NCBI GenBank assembly: GCA_963733765.1
Contig: CAVTEI010000003.1
Coordinates: 3,038,001 to 3,102,000 of the forward strand
Source: DATKAS01 sp963733765
GTDB lineage: Bacteria; Actinomycetota; Acidimicrobiia; Acidimicrobiales; DATKAS01
Direction of reading: 5' to 3'
DNA: 64,000 bases
The position numbers and the translations under genes are program-made. A model generated the notes under the pieces. The model ran no database searches. It saw nothing but the letters and a program-made list of their open reading frames with translations, and had not been told where the DNA came from. Of this stretch, positions 9,074 through 17,849 are shown in pieces (positions within the stretch are counted from its first letter, which is position 1; each line of letters opens with the position of its first letter).

Positions 9074-10114
9074 CTAGCGCTGCGCGGCCGAGAAGAGCAC
9101 GCCCTTCAGGGCCTCGAACTCCTCGAGCGACTGCCCGGAGCCGAGGGCGACGGAGTGGAGGGGGTTGTCGGCGACCACGATCGGCATGCCCGTCTCGTGG
9201 TTCAGCCGCGCGTCGAGGCCGTTCAGGAGCGCCCCTCCCCCGGTGATCACGATGCCCTGCTCCATGATGTCCGCCGCGAGCTCCGGCGGCGTCTTGTCGA
9301 GCGTGGCCTTGACCGCGTCGACGATCGCGGTGACCGGCTCGTTGACGGCCTCGCGGATCTCCTCGGTCGAGGTGACGATCGTCTTCGGGAGACCGGTGAC
9401 GAGGTCACGGCCGCGAATCTCGGCCTGCATCTCTTGACGCATCGGCCACGCGGAGCCGAGCACCATCTTCACTTCCTCGGCGGTGCGCTCGCCGAGCGCG
9501 AGTGAGTACTCCTTCTTGATGAACTGGATGATCGCCTCGTCGAGTTCGTCACCGCCGACGCGCACGGATTGGCTCGCCACGATGCCACCGAGCGAGATGA
9601 CGGCGACCTCGGTCGTGCCACCACCGATGTCGACGATCATGTTCCCGGTCGGCTCTTGCACCGGAAGGCCCGCCCCGATCGCCGCGGCCATCGGCTCTTC
9701 GATGATGTATGCCGGCTTGCGCGCTCCGGCGTACTCGGCGGCCTCTTGCACCGCGCGCTGCTCGACACCGGTGATGCCCGAGGGCACGCAGATCACCATG
9801 CGCGGCTTCACGAACCGGTGCTGGTGCACCTTGTGAATGAAGTAGCGAAGCATCTTCTCGCAGATGTCGAAATCGGCGATGACGCCGTCCTTCAGCGGGC
9901 GGATGGCTTGGATGTGGCTCGGCGTACGGCCGATCATCCGCTTCGCCTCGAGCCCGACCGCGAGCGGACGTCCGTCGCGCACGTTGACCGCGACGACCGA
10001 GGGCTCGTTGAGCACGATGCCGCGCCCGCGTACGTAGACGAGCGTGTTGGCAGTGCCGAGATCGACTGCCATGTCTCGTCCCATCACGGACGTGAATCGC
10101 TTGTCTCGAGCCAT
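9074..10114 (-). CDS. mreB: Rod shape-determining protein MreB
   Basis: Bacterial actin homologue that positions cell-wall synthesis along the rod. 346 aa. Actin-fold nucleotide motifs are visible: phosphate 1 (MAVDLGTANTLVYVRGRG), phosphate 2 (NMIVDIGGGTTEVAVISLGG) and the adenosine motif (GIVITGGGALLNGLD). The start ATG is preceded by GGAGG ten bases upstream. First of the mreBCD-mrdA-rodA run, 76 bp after ndk. Its presence indicates a rod-shaped, laterally elongating cell rather than a purely polar-growing actinobacterium. Confidence 0.96.
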   Translation of the reverse strand: MARDKRFTSVMGRDMAVDLGTANTLVYVRGRGIVLNEPSVVAVNVRDGRPLAVGLEAKRMIGRTPSHIQAIRPLKDGVIADFDICEKMLRYFIHKVHQHRFVKPRMVICVPSGITGVEQRAVQEAAEYAGARKPAYIIEEPMAAAIGAGLPVQEPTGNMIVDIGGGTTEVAVISLGGIVASQSVRVGGDELDEAIIQFIKKEYSLALGERTAEEVKMVLGSAWPMRQEMQAEIRGRDLVTGLPKTIVTSTEEIREAVNEPVTAIVDAVKATLDKTPPELAADIMEQGIVITGGGALLNGLDARLNHETGMPIVVADNPLHSVALGSGQSLEEFEALKGVLFSAAQR

Positions 10115-10190
10115 GTCCGAGGGGCCTCCTGCCCAATGGCGGTGCGGCGGCGTCAGCCTACGCCGCGCCCCTTACCCCAACAATCAGACC

Positions 10191-10598
10191 CTAGAGGTCG
10201 GGGAAGAAGATCGCGATCTCGCGTTGTGCGGATTCCGGACCGTCGCTGCCGTGCACGAGGTTCTCGGTGAGGATGATGCCGAGATCGCCACGGATCGTTC
10301 CCGGCGCTGCGTCGCGCGGGTTCGTGGAGCCCATCAACGTGCGCACGACCTTCCAGGTGTCCTCGGGTCCCTCGATGACCATGGGCGCCGACGGACTGCG
10401 CGTGATGAACGAGATGAGATCGCCGTAGAACGGCTTGCCCTCATGCTCCGCGTAGTGACGGGCGGCGGTCTCCTCGTCGATGGTGCGCAGCTCCAACGCC
10501 ACGAGCTTGAGGCCCTTGCGCTCCAGTCGCCGCACGATCTCGCCGACCAGTCCACGCTCGACTGCGTCCGGCTTCGCGATCACCAGAGTCCGATCCAT
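10191..10598 (-). CDS. ndk: Nucleoside diphosphate kinase
   Basis: Transfers the gamma-phosphate between NTPs and NDPs through a phosphohistidine. 135 aa, the usual length. The active-site motif ENLVHGSD places the catalytic His at residue 116, and the N terminus (MDRTLVIAKPDAVERGLVGE) is typical. It lies 27 bp downstream of folC on the same strand. Nothing unusual is seen. Confidence 0.96.
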   Translation of the reverse strand: MDRTLVIAKPDAVERGLVGEIVRRLERKGLKLVALELRTIDEETAARHYAEHEGKPFYGDLISFITRSPSAPMVIEGPEDTWKVVRTLMGSTNPRDAAPGTIRGDLGIILTENLVHGSDGPESAQREIAIFFPDL

Positions 10599-10625
10599 GG
10601 ACGGCGACGCTACCGGTGACGGAGG

Positions 10626-11915
10626 TCAGGAGACGAGGCGGGACCGCGCTTCCCCCACGACGTAGAGCGAACCCGTGACGAAGACGAGATCGTCAGACAA
10701 GGCTTCGTCGAGCGCCCGATCGACTGCAGCCGGCACCGACTCGACCATGACCACATCGATGTCGAGCTGCGTCGCGGCCCGCGCGACCTCGATCGCCGGC
10801 ATGGCCCGGCTGGAGCGCGGCGCGGTGGCGATCACGAGACGCGCCGACGCGGCGTCCATCGCCTCGAGCATCGCGACCGGATCACGGCCACGTAGAAAAC
10901 CCACGACGTAGATGCGCTCGTCGACCTCCGAGAACTCATCGTCGAGCACGGTCGCGGCAACGTCGGCGCCGGCCGGATTGTGCGCGCCGTCGAGGATCAC
11001 GAGGGGATGGCGGCCGACGACTTCGAAACGTCCGGGCATCACGACTTTCTCGAAGCCGGCCATCACGACTTCGGGATCGAGCGGGTTGCCGAACATCGCC
11101 TCGACGGCCGTGAGCGCGGCCGCAGCGTTGTCGCCTTGATGCGCGCCGTGGAGTGGCAGGTAGAGGTCAGGGTACGAGGCGCCGGGAGTGCGAACCTCCA
11201 GCGACCGACCGCCGAGCGCGAGGTTGTTCTCGTTGCAGCCGAAGTCGATGTTGCGCACGTGCGCCTCACCGGGCTCCTCCGCGAGGAAGATGGGGATGAG
11301 CTCGGGGTCGGTCTCGCCGAGTACGAGCGAGGCGCCGCGCTTCACGATTCCAGCCTTCTCACGCGCAATGTCGGCACGCGTCGGCCCCGCGTACTCGGTG
11401 TGGTCGAGCGCGACGTTCGTCACCACGGCGACCTGCCCATGCGCGATGTTCGTCGCATCCCAGCGGCCGAGCAGGCCGACCTCGATGACCATGACGTCGA
11501 CGGCGATGTCCGCGAACCATCGGAACGCGGCGGCCGTCAGGATCTCGAAGTACGACGGCCGCACTCCGGCGAGACCCTCGGCATCGGCAATGCCACGGAT
11601 GGCGTCGGCGAGCGCGTCGTCGTCGATCGGTTCGCCGTTCAGCGCGATGCGCTCGTTGATGCGCTGCAGGTGAGGGCTCGTGTAGGTGCCGACCGTCAGG
11701 CCGTGCGCCTCGACCAGGCGACTGGAGATCTGGGCCGTCGAGCCCTTGCCGTTCGTGCCCGTGATGTGGATGACCGGTGCGACCTGCTGGGGGTCGCCGA
11801 GCACGTGGGCGAGGCGTTCCATGCGATCGAGCGTCGGGTGGGACCGCCGGTCGGCAACGACCGCCTCGAGGTTCTCGTGCTCGTCGAGGTACTGGAGAGC
11901 TGCCGCCAGATCCAT
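10626..11915 (-). CDS. folC: Bifunctional folylpolyglutamate / dihydrofolate synthase
   Basis: Adds glutamates to folates, and possibly makes dihydrofolate from dihydropteroate. 429 aa, Mur-ligase-like. The P-loop HITGTNGKGSTAQISSRL and the following YTSPHL are the family signature; DHTEYAGPTRADIAREKAGI and ILDGAHNPAGADV are further FolC motifs. The start lies 21 bp after clpX and the end 27 bp before ndk, so it is in the clpX-folC-ndk string. Whether it also has DHFS activity cannot be told from sequence alone. Confidence 0.94.
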   Translation of the reverse strand: MDLAAALQYLDEHENLEAVVADRRSHPTLDRMERLAHVLGDPQQVAPVIHITGTNGKGSTAQISSRLVEAHGLTVGTYTSPHLQRINERIALNGEPIDDDALADAIRGIADAEGLAGVRPSYFEILTAAAFRWFADIAVDVMVIEVGLLGRWDATNIAHGQVAVVTNVALDHTEYAGPTRADIAREKAGIVKRGASLVLGETDPELIPIFLAEEPGEAHVRNIDFGCNENNLALGGRSLEVRTPGASYPDLYLPLHGAHQGDNAAAALTAVEAMFGNPLDPEVVMAGFEKVVMPGRFEVVGRHPLVILDGAHNPAGADVAATVLDDEFSEVDERIYVVGFLRGRDPVAMLEAMDAASARLVIATAPRSSRAMPAIEVARAATQLDIDVVMVESVPAAVDRALDEALSDDLVFVTGSLYVVGEARSRLVS

Positions 11916-11936
11916 CGCGACGGGCCCCGCGGGGCC

Positions 11937-13211
11937 TTAGGAGGCGGCGCGGCGGGGGCGCTGCTGGCGCGGCGTCTCGGAGCGCGGGACGAGTGTGGGA
12001 TTGACCTTCTCGAGCACTGTCGAGCGATCGATCACGACCTTCTCGACATCAGTGCGGCTCGGCAGGTCGTACATCACGTTGAGGAGGACCTCTTCGAGGA
12101 TCGCCCGCAAGCCACGGGCGCCGGTGCCTCGTAGGTGGGCCTGCTCGGCGACGGCGACCAGCGCTTCATCGCTGAACTCGAGCTCCACCTCTTCGAACTC
12201 GAAGAACTTGCGGTACTGCTTGATCAAGGCGTTCTTCGGCTCGATGAGGATGCGCACGAGAGCCTCCTGATCGAGGTTCGCGACCGCGCCAATGACAGGC
12301 AGGCGACCGATGAACTCGGGGATGAGCCCGAACTTCAGGAGGTCCTCGGGCAGCACCTCGTTCAGCACCGCCATCGAGTCGCGGTCGCTGGCCATGCGGA
12401 TGTCGGCGTTGAACCCGACGCCCTTCTTACCGATGCGGCTCTCGATGATCTTCTCGATGCCGGCGAACGCGCCACCACAGATGAAGAGGATGTTCGTCGT
12501 GTCGATCTGGATGAACTCTTGATGGGGGTGCTTGCGCCCCCCTTGCGGCGGCACCGAGGCGGTGGTGCCCTCGAGGATCTTCAGTAGGGCCTGCTGCACA
12601 CCCTCGCCCGACACGTCGCGCGTGATCGACGGGTTCTCGCTCTTGCGAGCGATCTTGTCGATCTCGTCGATGTAGATGATGCCGGTCTCGGCCTTCTTGA
12701 CGTCGTAGTCGGCCGCCTGGATGAGCTTCAGGAGGATGTTCTCGACGTCTTCGCCGACATAGCCCGCTTCGGTGAGTGCGGTCGCGTCCGCGATCGCGAA
12801 CGGGACGTTGAGCATGCGAGCCAGCGTCTGGGCAAGGAACGTCTTGCCGCACCCCGTCGGACCGATGAGCAAGATGTTCGACTTCGCGAGCTCGACATCG
12901 TTGTCGTGTGCCGCGCCGAACTGCACGCGCTTGTAATGGTTGTAGACCGCGACCGAGAGGATCTTCTTCGCCGACTCCTGACCGATCACGTAGTCATTCA
13001 GGAACTCGTAGATCTCACGGGGCTTGGGCAGGTCGTCGAACTTCAGCTCGGAGGTCTCGGAGAGCTCCTCCTCGATGATCTCGTTGCAGAGCTCGATGCA
13101 CTCGTCGCAGATGTAGACGCCGGGGCCGGCGATCAGCTTCTTGACCTGCTTCTGCGACTTCCCGCAGAAGGAGCACTTGAGCAGCTCGCCCCCGTCACCG
13201 AACTTGGCCAC
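11937..13211 (-). CDS. clpX: ATP-dependent Clp protease ATP-binding subunit ClpX
   Basis: AAA+ unfoldase that feeds substrates to ClpP. 424 aa. The N-terminal zinc-binding domain has four Cys (LLKCSFCGKSQKQ, then GVYICDECIELC). Walker A is LLIGPTGCGKTFLAQTLAR, Walker B is GIIYIDEIDKIAR, the RKH-type pore region is GGRKHPHQEF, and the ClpP-contacting loop region is present (LFICGGAFAGIEKIIESRIG). The gene is 35 bp downstream of clpP, the standard tig-clpP-clpX arrangement. Confidence 0.96.
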   Translation of the reverse strand: MAKFGDGGELLKCSFCGKSQKQVKKLIAGPGVYICDECIELCNEIIEEELSETSELKFDDLPKPREIYEFLNDYVIGQESAKKILSVAVYNHYKRVQFGAAHDNDVELAKSNILLIGPTGCGKTFLAQTLARMLNVPFAIADATALTEAGYVGEDVENILLKLIQAADYDVKKAETGIIYIDEIDKIARKSENPSITRDVSGEGVQQALLKILEGTTASVPPQGGRKHPHQEFIQIDTTNILFICGGAFAGIEKIIESRIGKKGVGFNADIRMASDRDSMAVLNEVLPEDLLKFGLIPEFIGRLPVIGAVANLDQEALVRILIEPKNALIKQYRKFFEFEEVELEFSDEALVAVAEQAHLRGTGARGLRAILEEVLLNVMYDLPSRTDVEKVVIDRSTVLEKVNPTLVPRSETPRQQRPRRAAS

Positions 13212-13246
13212 CGGACCTCATCCCCTCGTCGTGCCCCTGGACTCGT

Positions 13247-13885
13247 CTAACCCTTGACGGCCGCGATCGGGCCGTCGGTGGTCAACCCTCGTGCGCTGAT
13301 GACCTCGTCGATGATGCCGTATTCGCGCGCCTCATCCGCGGACATCACGAAATCACGGTCCGTGTCGTTGTGGATGCGGGACTCTGCTTGGCCGGTGTGA
13401 CGAGACAGGACCTCCTCGAGGAGGTCACGCATCCGCAGGATTTCCTTGGCGGCCAGCTCGAGGTCGGTCGCCTGGCCGGCGGCCCCGCCGTAGGGCTGGT
13501 GCAGCAGCACCCGGGCGTGGGGAAGCGCAAGCCGCTTGCCCTTGGTGCCCGCCGCGAGGAGCACCGCCGCCGCGCTCGCTGCCTGCCCGAAGCAAATCGT
13601 CGCGATGTCGGGCTTCACGAACTGCATCGTGTCGTAGATCGCAAAGAGGGCGGTGATGTCTCCGCCCGGCGAGTTGATGTAGATGTTGATGTCCTTGTCG
13701 GGGTTCTCGGACTCGAGGTGCAACATCTGCGCGCAGACGAGGTTGGCGATCGTGTCGTCGATCGGCGTGCCGAGGAAGATGATGTTCTCCTTCAGCAAGC
13801 GCGAGTACAGGTCGTACGCCCGCTCCCCTCGATTCGTCTGCTCGACAACTGTCGGCACGAGGTAGTTGCGGATCGGCTCGATCAC
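13247..13885 (-). CDS. clpP: ATP-dependent Clp protease proteolytic subunit ClpP
   Basis: Barrel-forming serine peptidase. 212 aa. The catalytic triad is visible as Ser104 (CFGQAASAAAVLL), His129 (RVLLHQPYGG) and Asp174 (HNDTDRDF). The GTG start overlaps the tig stop as GTGA, so translation is coupled. Many actinobacteria have two clpP genes that make a mixed barrel; only one is in this window. Confidence 0.95.
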   Translation of the reverse strand: MIEPIRNYLVPTVVEQTNRGERAYDLYSRLLKENIIFLGTPIDDTIANLVCAQMLHLESENPDKDINIYINSPGGDITALFAIYDTMQFVKPDIATICFGQAASAAAVLLAAGTKGKRLALPHARVLLHQPYGGAAGQATDLELAAKEILRMRDLLEEVLSRHTGQAESRIHNDTDRDFVMSADEAREYGIIDEVISARGLTTDGPIAAVKG

Positions 13886-15270
13886 TCGTCTTCCTTCGTC
13901 TCTTGTGCGATGTCGGCCGACTCGTCGTCCGCGCCACCGCTGTCGATGATCTCGGCAGGCTCGGGAACGAGGTCACCGCGATCGATGAGGTTTCCTTCTG
14001 GATCGACGACCTCTACGTGGTCGACCACCCATTCCAGAGCCTTGCGCTTGCGCAGGTCCGAGCGTATCTCCGGTATCTGCGCATTGCGCTCGATGGCTTT
14101 GCGCACCTGCGCGGGCTTCTGGCCGGTGCGCTCGGCGAGGCGATTGATCTCTTCGTCGACCTCGGCGTCCTCGACCTCGATCGCCTCGGCGTCGGCAACC
14201 GCGCGCAACGCAAGGTCGACCTTCACCGCTTCACGACCGGCTGTGCGCAGCTCCTCGACGAACTCGGGCTGACTACGCCCGGTCGCGGCCATGTACTGCT
14301 CAATCGACATGCCTTGTGCTTGCAGGCGCATCGCAAGGTCTTGCAGGCGGTTGCGCATCTCGTCGTCGATGAGAGCCTCCGGCAGGTCCTCGTCGACGAG
14401 CTGGCTCAGCGCGTTGGCGGCACCCTCGCGGAGCGCCATCTGCGACTGCATCAGCCGCACGATCGTCATCCGCCTCGTCAGGTCCTTGCGCAGGTCGTCG
14501 ACGGTGGAGAACTCGGACGCCTCGTTCACCCACTCGTCGTCGACCTCGGGGAGCACGCGCTCCTGCACGCCCTTCACGAGCACCCGAAAGTCGATGGGCT
14601 CCTCGTCAGGGTCGGGATGCGGTGCACTGAACTGGATGATGTCGCCGGGCTTCGCACCTCGGAGCTGGTCATCGAGCTCGGCGACGATGCTCGCGCTGCC
14701 GACCTCGTAGGAGTAGTCAGTCGCGTCGAGCCCCGGCAGGGTCTCGCCATCGCGTGAGCCAACGATGTCGATGGTGACGTTGTCGCCGGGGCCAGCGGGC
14801 CGTTCGACGTCGACGAGCTCGGCGAACTGGCCGCGCATGCGCTCGATCTGTGCGTCGATGTCTTCGTCGTTTGGTCGGGGACGGGGGATCTCGACCCGCA
14901 GACCGCCGTACCCCGCCACGCTCACCCGCGGGCGGACCTCGACCACGGCGTCGAACACGACGGGGCCCTCCTCACGGCCGCTCGTGATGTCGATCTCGGG
15001 CGGGGCGATGACGTCGACTTCGTGCTCGCGGACGGCGAGCGCGTAGTACTCGGGAAGCGCCTCCCGGAGCGCCTCGTCGCGGGCAACCGACGTGCCCACC
15101 CGGGCCTCGAGCAGCCGTCGAGGAGCCTTACCGGGCCGGAAGCCGGGGATGCGCACCTCTCGCGCGATCCGCCGGAATGCCGCATCCATCGCCTTGTCGA
15201 ACTCGGTCTCATCGACCTCGACGGAAACCTTGACCTTGTTCCCCTCGAGGGACTCCACCGCGCTCTTCAC
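13882..15270 (-). CDS. tig: Trigger factor (ribosome-associated chaperone/PPIase)
   Basis: Binds nascent chains at the ribosome exit. 462 aa with a GTG start at 15270. The open frame extends upstream to 15369, but the family N terminus begins at KSAVESLEGNKVKVSVEVDE. The ribosome-binding signature GFRPGKAPRRLLEARVG is present. The central PPIase-like domain is around GDNVTIDIVGSRDGETLPG, and the C terminus is acidic and likely disordered. No clear Shine-Dalgarno sequence precedes the GTG. The gene heads the tig-clpP-clpX string. Confidence 0.92.
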   Translation of the reverse strand: MKSAVESLEGNKVKVSVEVDETEFDKAMDAAFRRIAREVRIPGFRPGKAPRRLLEARVGTSVARDEALREALPEYYALAVREHEVDVIAPPEIDITSGREEGPVVFDAVVEVRPRVSVAGYGGLRVEIPRPRPNDEDIDAQIERMRGQFAELVDVERPAGPGDNVTIDIVGSRDGETLPGLDATDYSYEVGSASIVAELDDQLRGAKPGDIIQFSAPHPDPDEEPIDFRVLVKGVQERVLPEVDDEWVNEASEFSTVDDLRKDLTRRMTIVRLMQSQMALREGAANALSQLVDEDLPEALIDDEMRNRLQDLAMRLQAQGMSIEQYMAATGRSQPEFVEELRTAGREAVKVDLALRAVADAEAIEVEDAEVDEEINRLAERTGQKPAQVRKAIERNAQIPEIRSDLRKRKALEWVVDHVEVVDPEGNLIDRGDLVPEPAEIIDSGGADDESADIAQETKEDE

Positions 15271-15435
15271 AGGGGGAGGAGCATACCGGCGGCCTGCGAC
15301 ACGCCCGCCCGAGCATTGGGCCGAACGGCCTGGGCACAGCAGGGATCGAGATTGGCCCGAACGGCCCATAGCGCCGCCGAGGTCCCATCAGTACCGTCGA
15401 CATCACGTGAGCGGGAACCGGGCGATGCTCCGGAT

Positions 15436-15529
15436 GGCCCTCGCGGGCGGTACGCGAGGGCCGGGGCTGGAGGCGGATCCAGCCCACTCAGCGGCTCACC
15501 GACTGGGCCGGGGCCTCGCGCCCCGGCCC
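15436..15529. other. Cluster of three perfect hairpins in a 311-bp gap
   Basis: The 15271-15581 gap between tig and tRNA-Pro has no gene. It holds three consecutive perfect inverted repeats: 15436-15462 (10-bp stem, 7-base loop), 15464-15485 (8-bp stem, 6-base loop) and 15505-15529 (10-bp stem, 5-base loop). No gene ends here on either strand, so ordinary termination is not an obvious reason. It could be the structured leader of tig on the minus strand, a small RNA, or a REP-like element. Confidence 0.6.
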
Positions 15530-15581
15530 TCTCGCGTGGGTCCAGCGGGTTCTCCCAGCCGGCGCGGCAGACTCTGCGTGC

Positions 15582-15654
15582 CGGGAAGTGGCGCAGTTGG
15601 TAGCGCACCTGCTTTGGGAGCAGGAGGTCGGGGGTTCAAGTCCCCCCTTCCCGA
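15582..15654 (+). tRNA. tRNA-Pro(UGG)
   Basis: A 73-base cloverleaf with acceptor stem CGGGAAG/CTTCCCG, D-arm with GTTGGTAG, anticodon stem CCTGC/GCAGG around loop TTTGGGA (anticodon UGG), T-arm GGGGG-TTCAAGT-CCCCC, and discriminator A. CCA is not encoded (ACGC follows). Confidence 0.95.
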
Positions 15655-15694
15655 CGCTGCCCACGAGCGACGAGCGCGGGTGGAGAATGCACGG

Positions 15695-17308
15695 GTGACC
15701 GTGAGCGCGGAGCTCGCGCGGGAGGCGTTTGCTCGCCGGGAGTGGCGCGACGCGTACCGGCTGTTCCATGAGAGTGGCACCTCGGAGGGGCGCGACCTCG
15801 AGCAGCTCGCGATCGTCTCCTACCTCGTCGGCGAGGACGTCGAGAGCGCGAAGGCGTGGGAGGCGGCGCACCGCGCGTTCCTCGATGCCGGCGACCGCGG
15901 CGACGCGGCACGGTGCGCGGCGTGGCTCGGCATGTTGCACATGCTTCGCGGCGAGACCGCCCAGGGAGGAGGCTGGCTTGCTCGCGCCGATCGGATCGTC
16001 GAGGAAATCGGCCCCGGCTGCACGGAGCGCGGCTACCTGCTCGTCCCGGCGTTTCTCGCGTCGCTGGAGAGCGGCGACGCGGCCGGCGCCGACGGGCTCG
16101 CGACCGAGATCGTCACGATCGCTCGTGGATGCGGAGACCGCGACCTGTTCGCGCTCGGAGTCCTCGCGCGGGGCCAAGCGACGCTCGCGCGCGGCGATAC
16201 GAACGCGGGCCTAAGGCTGCTCGATGAGGCGATGGTGTCAGTGACCGCTGGTGAGGTGTCGCCGATTCCCTCGGGCATCGTCTATTGCGCGGTGATCGAG
16301 GCGTGCATGGATGTGTTCGAGCTGGGACGCGCGACTCAGTGGACGGAAGCGCTCCATGACTGGTGCGAGTCGCAGCCTGACCTGGTGCCGTACCGAGGTC
16401 AGTGCCTGGTCCATCGTTCACAGGTGCTGCAGGCCCACGGAGACTGGACCGACGCCGTCGTGGAAGCAGAGCGGGCGCGCGAACACCTGTCGCACCCCGC
16501 ACACCCTGCCCTCGGCCTCGCGCTCTATCAGCTCGGAGAGCTGCATCGGCTGCGGGGTGAATTCACCGAGGCGGAGGAGGCTTACCGGGGCGCGAGCCAA
16601 CAAGGCCGAGAGCCCGCCCCCGGCCTCGCGTTGCTCCGCCTCGCCGAGGGACACCTCGATGCCGCCGTCGCCGCGATCCGCAGGATGACAGACGAGAGCC
16701 GCGGTCTCCCCGGCCACACAACGATGCTGCGCGCCGCGGTGGACATCCTGCTCGTGGCCGGCGATCTCCAAGGCGCCCGAGCCGCGGCCGACGAGCTGGC
16801 TTCGATCGCCGCGACGTGGGGCGCACCGGTGCTCGCCGCGGTGAGTGCGGACGCTGCCGGTTGTGTGCTTCTCGCCGGCGGAGAGATTCGCACCGCGCTG
16901 ACCTCCCTGCGGCGAGCGTCGGCAGGGTGGCGCGTGCTGGGGTTGCCATACGAAGAGGCGCGGACACGAGTGCAGATCGCGGTCGCATGCCGCGCCCTGG
17001 GCGACCACGACGCTGCGGAGCTCGAGCTCACGAGTGCACGTTCGGTCTTCGAACAGCTCGGCGCCCGGCCGGAGCTCGCGCGGCTGGCGAACCCCGTGGC
17101 CGCCGCCGAGAAGCCGACCGTGCTCACCGAGCGGGAGTGCGAGGTGCTCCGGCTCGTCGCAGCGGGCAAGACGAACCGCGACATCTCGGCCGACCTCGTG
17201 ATCAGCGAGCACACCGTCGCCCGTCACGTGCAGAACATCTTCACCAAGTTGGGCCTCTCGTCGCGGTCGGCGGCCACCGCCTACGCCTACGAGCACCACC
17301 TCGTCTGA
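15695..17308 (+). CDS. LuxR-family transcriptional regulator with TPR-like sensor region
   Basis: A 537-aa regulator. The first ~460 residues are alpha-helical repeat sequence of TPR/MalT type (for example LGLALYQLGELHRLRGEFTE, then LLRLAEGHLDAAVAAIRR). The C terminus is a clear LuxR-type HTH (LTERECEVLRLVAAGKTNRD, then HVQNIFTKLGLSSRSAA). No P-loop or receiver domain is seen. The frame is open far upstream through the tRNA, but GTG at 15695 has GGAG nine bases ahead, which decides the start. It lies immediately upstream of the SnoaL-like and flavoenzyme genes in the same direction and may control that catabolic group. Confidence 0.85.
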   Translation: MTVSAELAREAFARREWRDAYRLFHESGTSEGRDLEQLAIVSYLVGEDVESAKAWEAAHRAFLDAGDRGDAARCAAWLGMLHMLRGETAQGGGWLARADRIVEEIGPGCTERGYLLVPAFLASLESGDAAGADGLATEIVTIARGCGDRDLFALGVLARGQATLARGDTNAGLRLLDEAMVSVTAGEVSPIPSGIVYCAVIEACMDVFELGRATQWTEALHDWCESQPDLVPYRGQCLVHRSQVLQAHGDWTDAVVEAERAREHLSHPAHPALGLALYQLGELHRLRGEFTEAEEAYRGASQQGREPAPGLALLRLAEGHLDAAVAAIRRMTDESRGLPGHTTMLRAAVDILLVAGDLQGARAAADELASIAATWGAPVLAAVSADAAGCVLLAGGEIRTALTSLRRASAGWRVLGLPYEEARTRVQIAVACRALGDHDAAELELTSARSVFEQLGARPELARLANPVAAAEKPTVLTERECEVLRLVAAGKTNRDISADLVISEHTVARHVQNIFTKLGLSSRSAATAYAYEHHLV

Positions 17309-17408
17309 GCTGCGCACTGCGTGGTGAGAATTGACCACGCGTCTCGACCGGACAAATGGTCGATCCAGGCGATGTGCGGCACCACCGCCGCTTCGTACGG
17401 TCGTCACC

Positions 17409-17840
17409 ATGACGACAACACAAGCGGAACACACCACCGACATCGCGACGCTCGAGCGCCTGAGCACTGCGTTCAACCAATGCTTCGAGACCTTCGACGC
17501 AGGAGAGGACGTGTTCGCGCCGGACGCGTTCTTCGACCTCTATCCACCGTTCTGGAGGTTCCAGCTCATCGGACCGAGCGCGTTCCTCAACCAGATCAGG
17601 ATGCTCGCCACGGGCGCGACAGCCACGGCCCGGATCTTGCGGGTCGTCCCCACCGCGACTGGGTTCCTGCTCGAACACGAAGAGACTCACCTGGGCGAGA
17701 GCCGGCTCGTCTCCCGTCGGTTGTGGCTCTGCGAGGTGCGCGACGGGCGGATCACCGAGGTCTTGGGGTACTGCAACGGAGGATGGGACGACGAGTTGCG
17801 GGCTCGGCACGCCGCCGAAGCGCCGATGCTGCGCGCCTAG
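17409..17840 (+). CDS. SnoaL-like / NTF2-fold protein
   Basis: A 143-aa protein with the look of the SnoaL/NTF2-like fold: an early helix (LERLSTAFNQCFETF), then FFDLYPPFWRFQLIGPSAF and alternating strands up to ITEVLGYCNGGWDDELRA. Members range from cyclases and isomerases to binding proteins, so no reaction is assigned. It ends 9 bp before the acyl-CoA-dehydrogenase-like gene and is probably co-transcribed with it. Confidence 0.6.
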   Translation: MTTTQAEHTTDIATLERLSTAFNQCFETFDAGEDVFAPDAFFDLYPPFWRFQLIGPSAFLNQIRMLATGATATARILRVVPTATGFLLEHEETHLGESRLVSRRLWLCEVRDGRITEVLGYCNGGWDDELRARHAAEAPMLRA

Positions 17841-17849
17841 GAGGACGAC

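Noticed and set aside
15092..15694. Upstream extension of the LuxR regulator frame
   Set aside because: It runs antisense to tig and through tRNA-Pro; a Shine-Dalgarno GGAG and GTG at 15695 give a better start.
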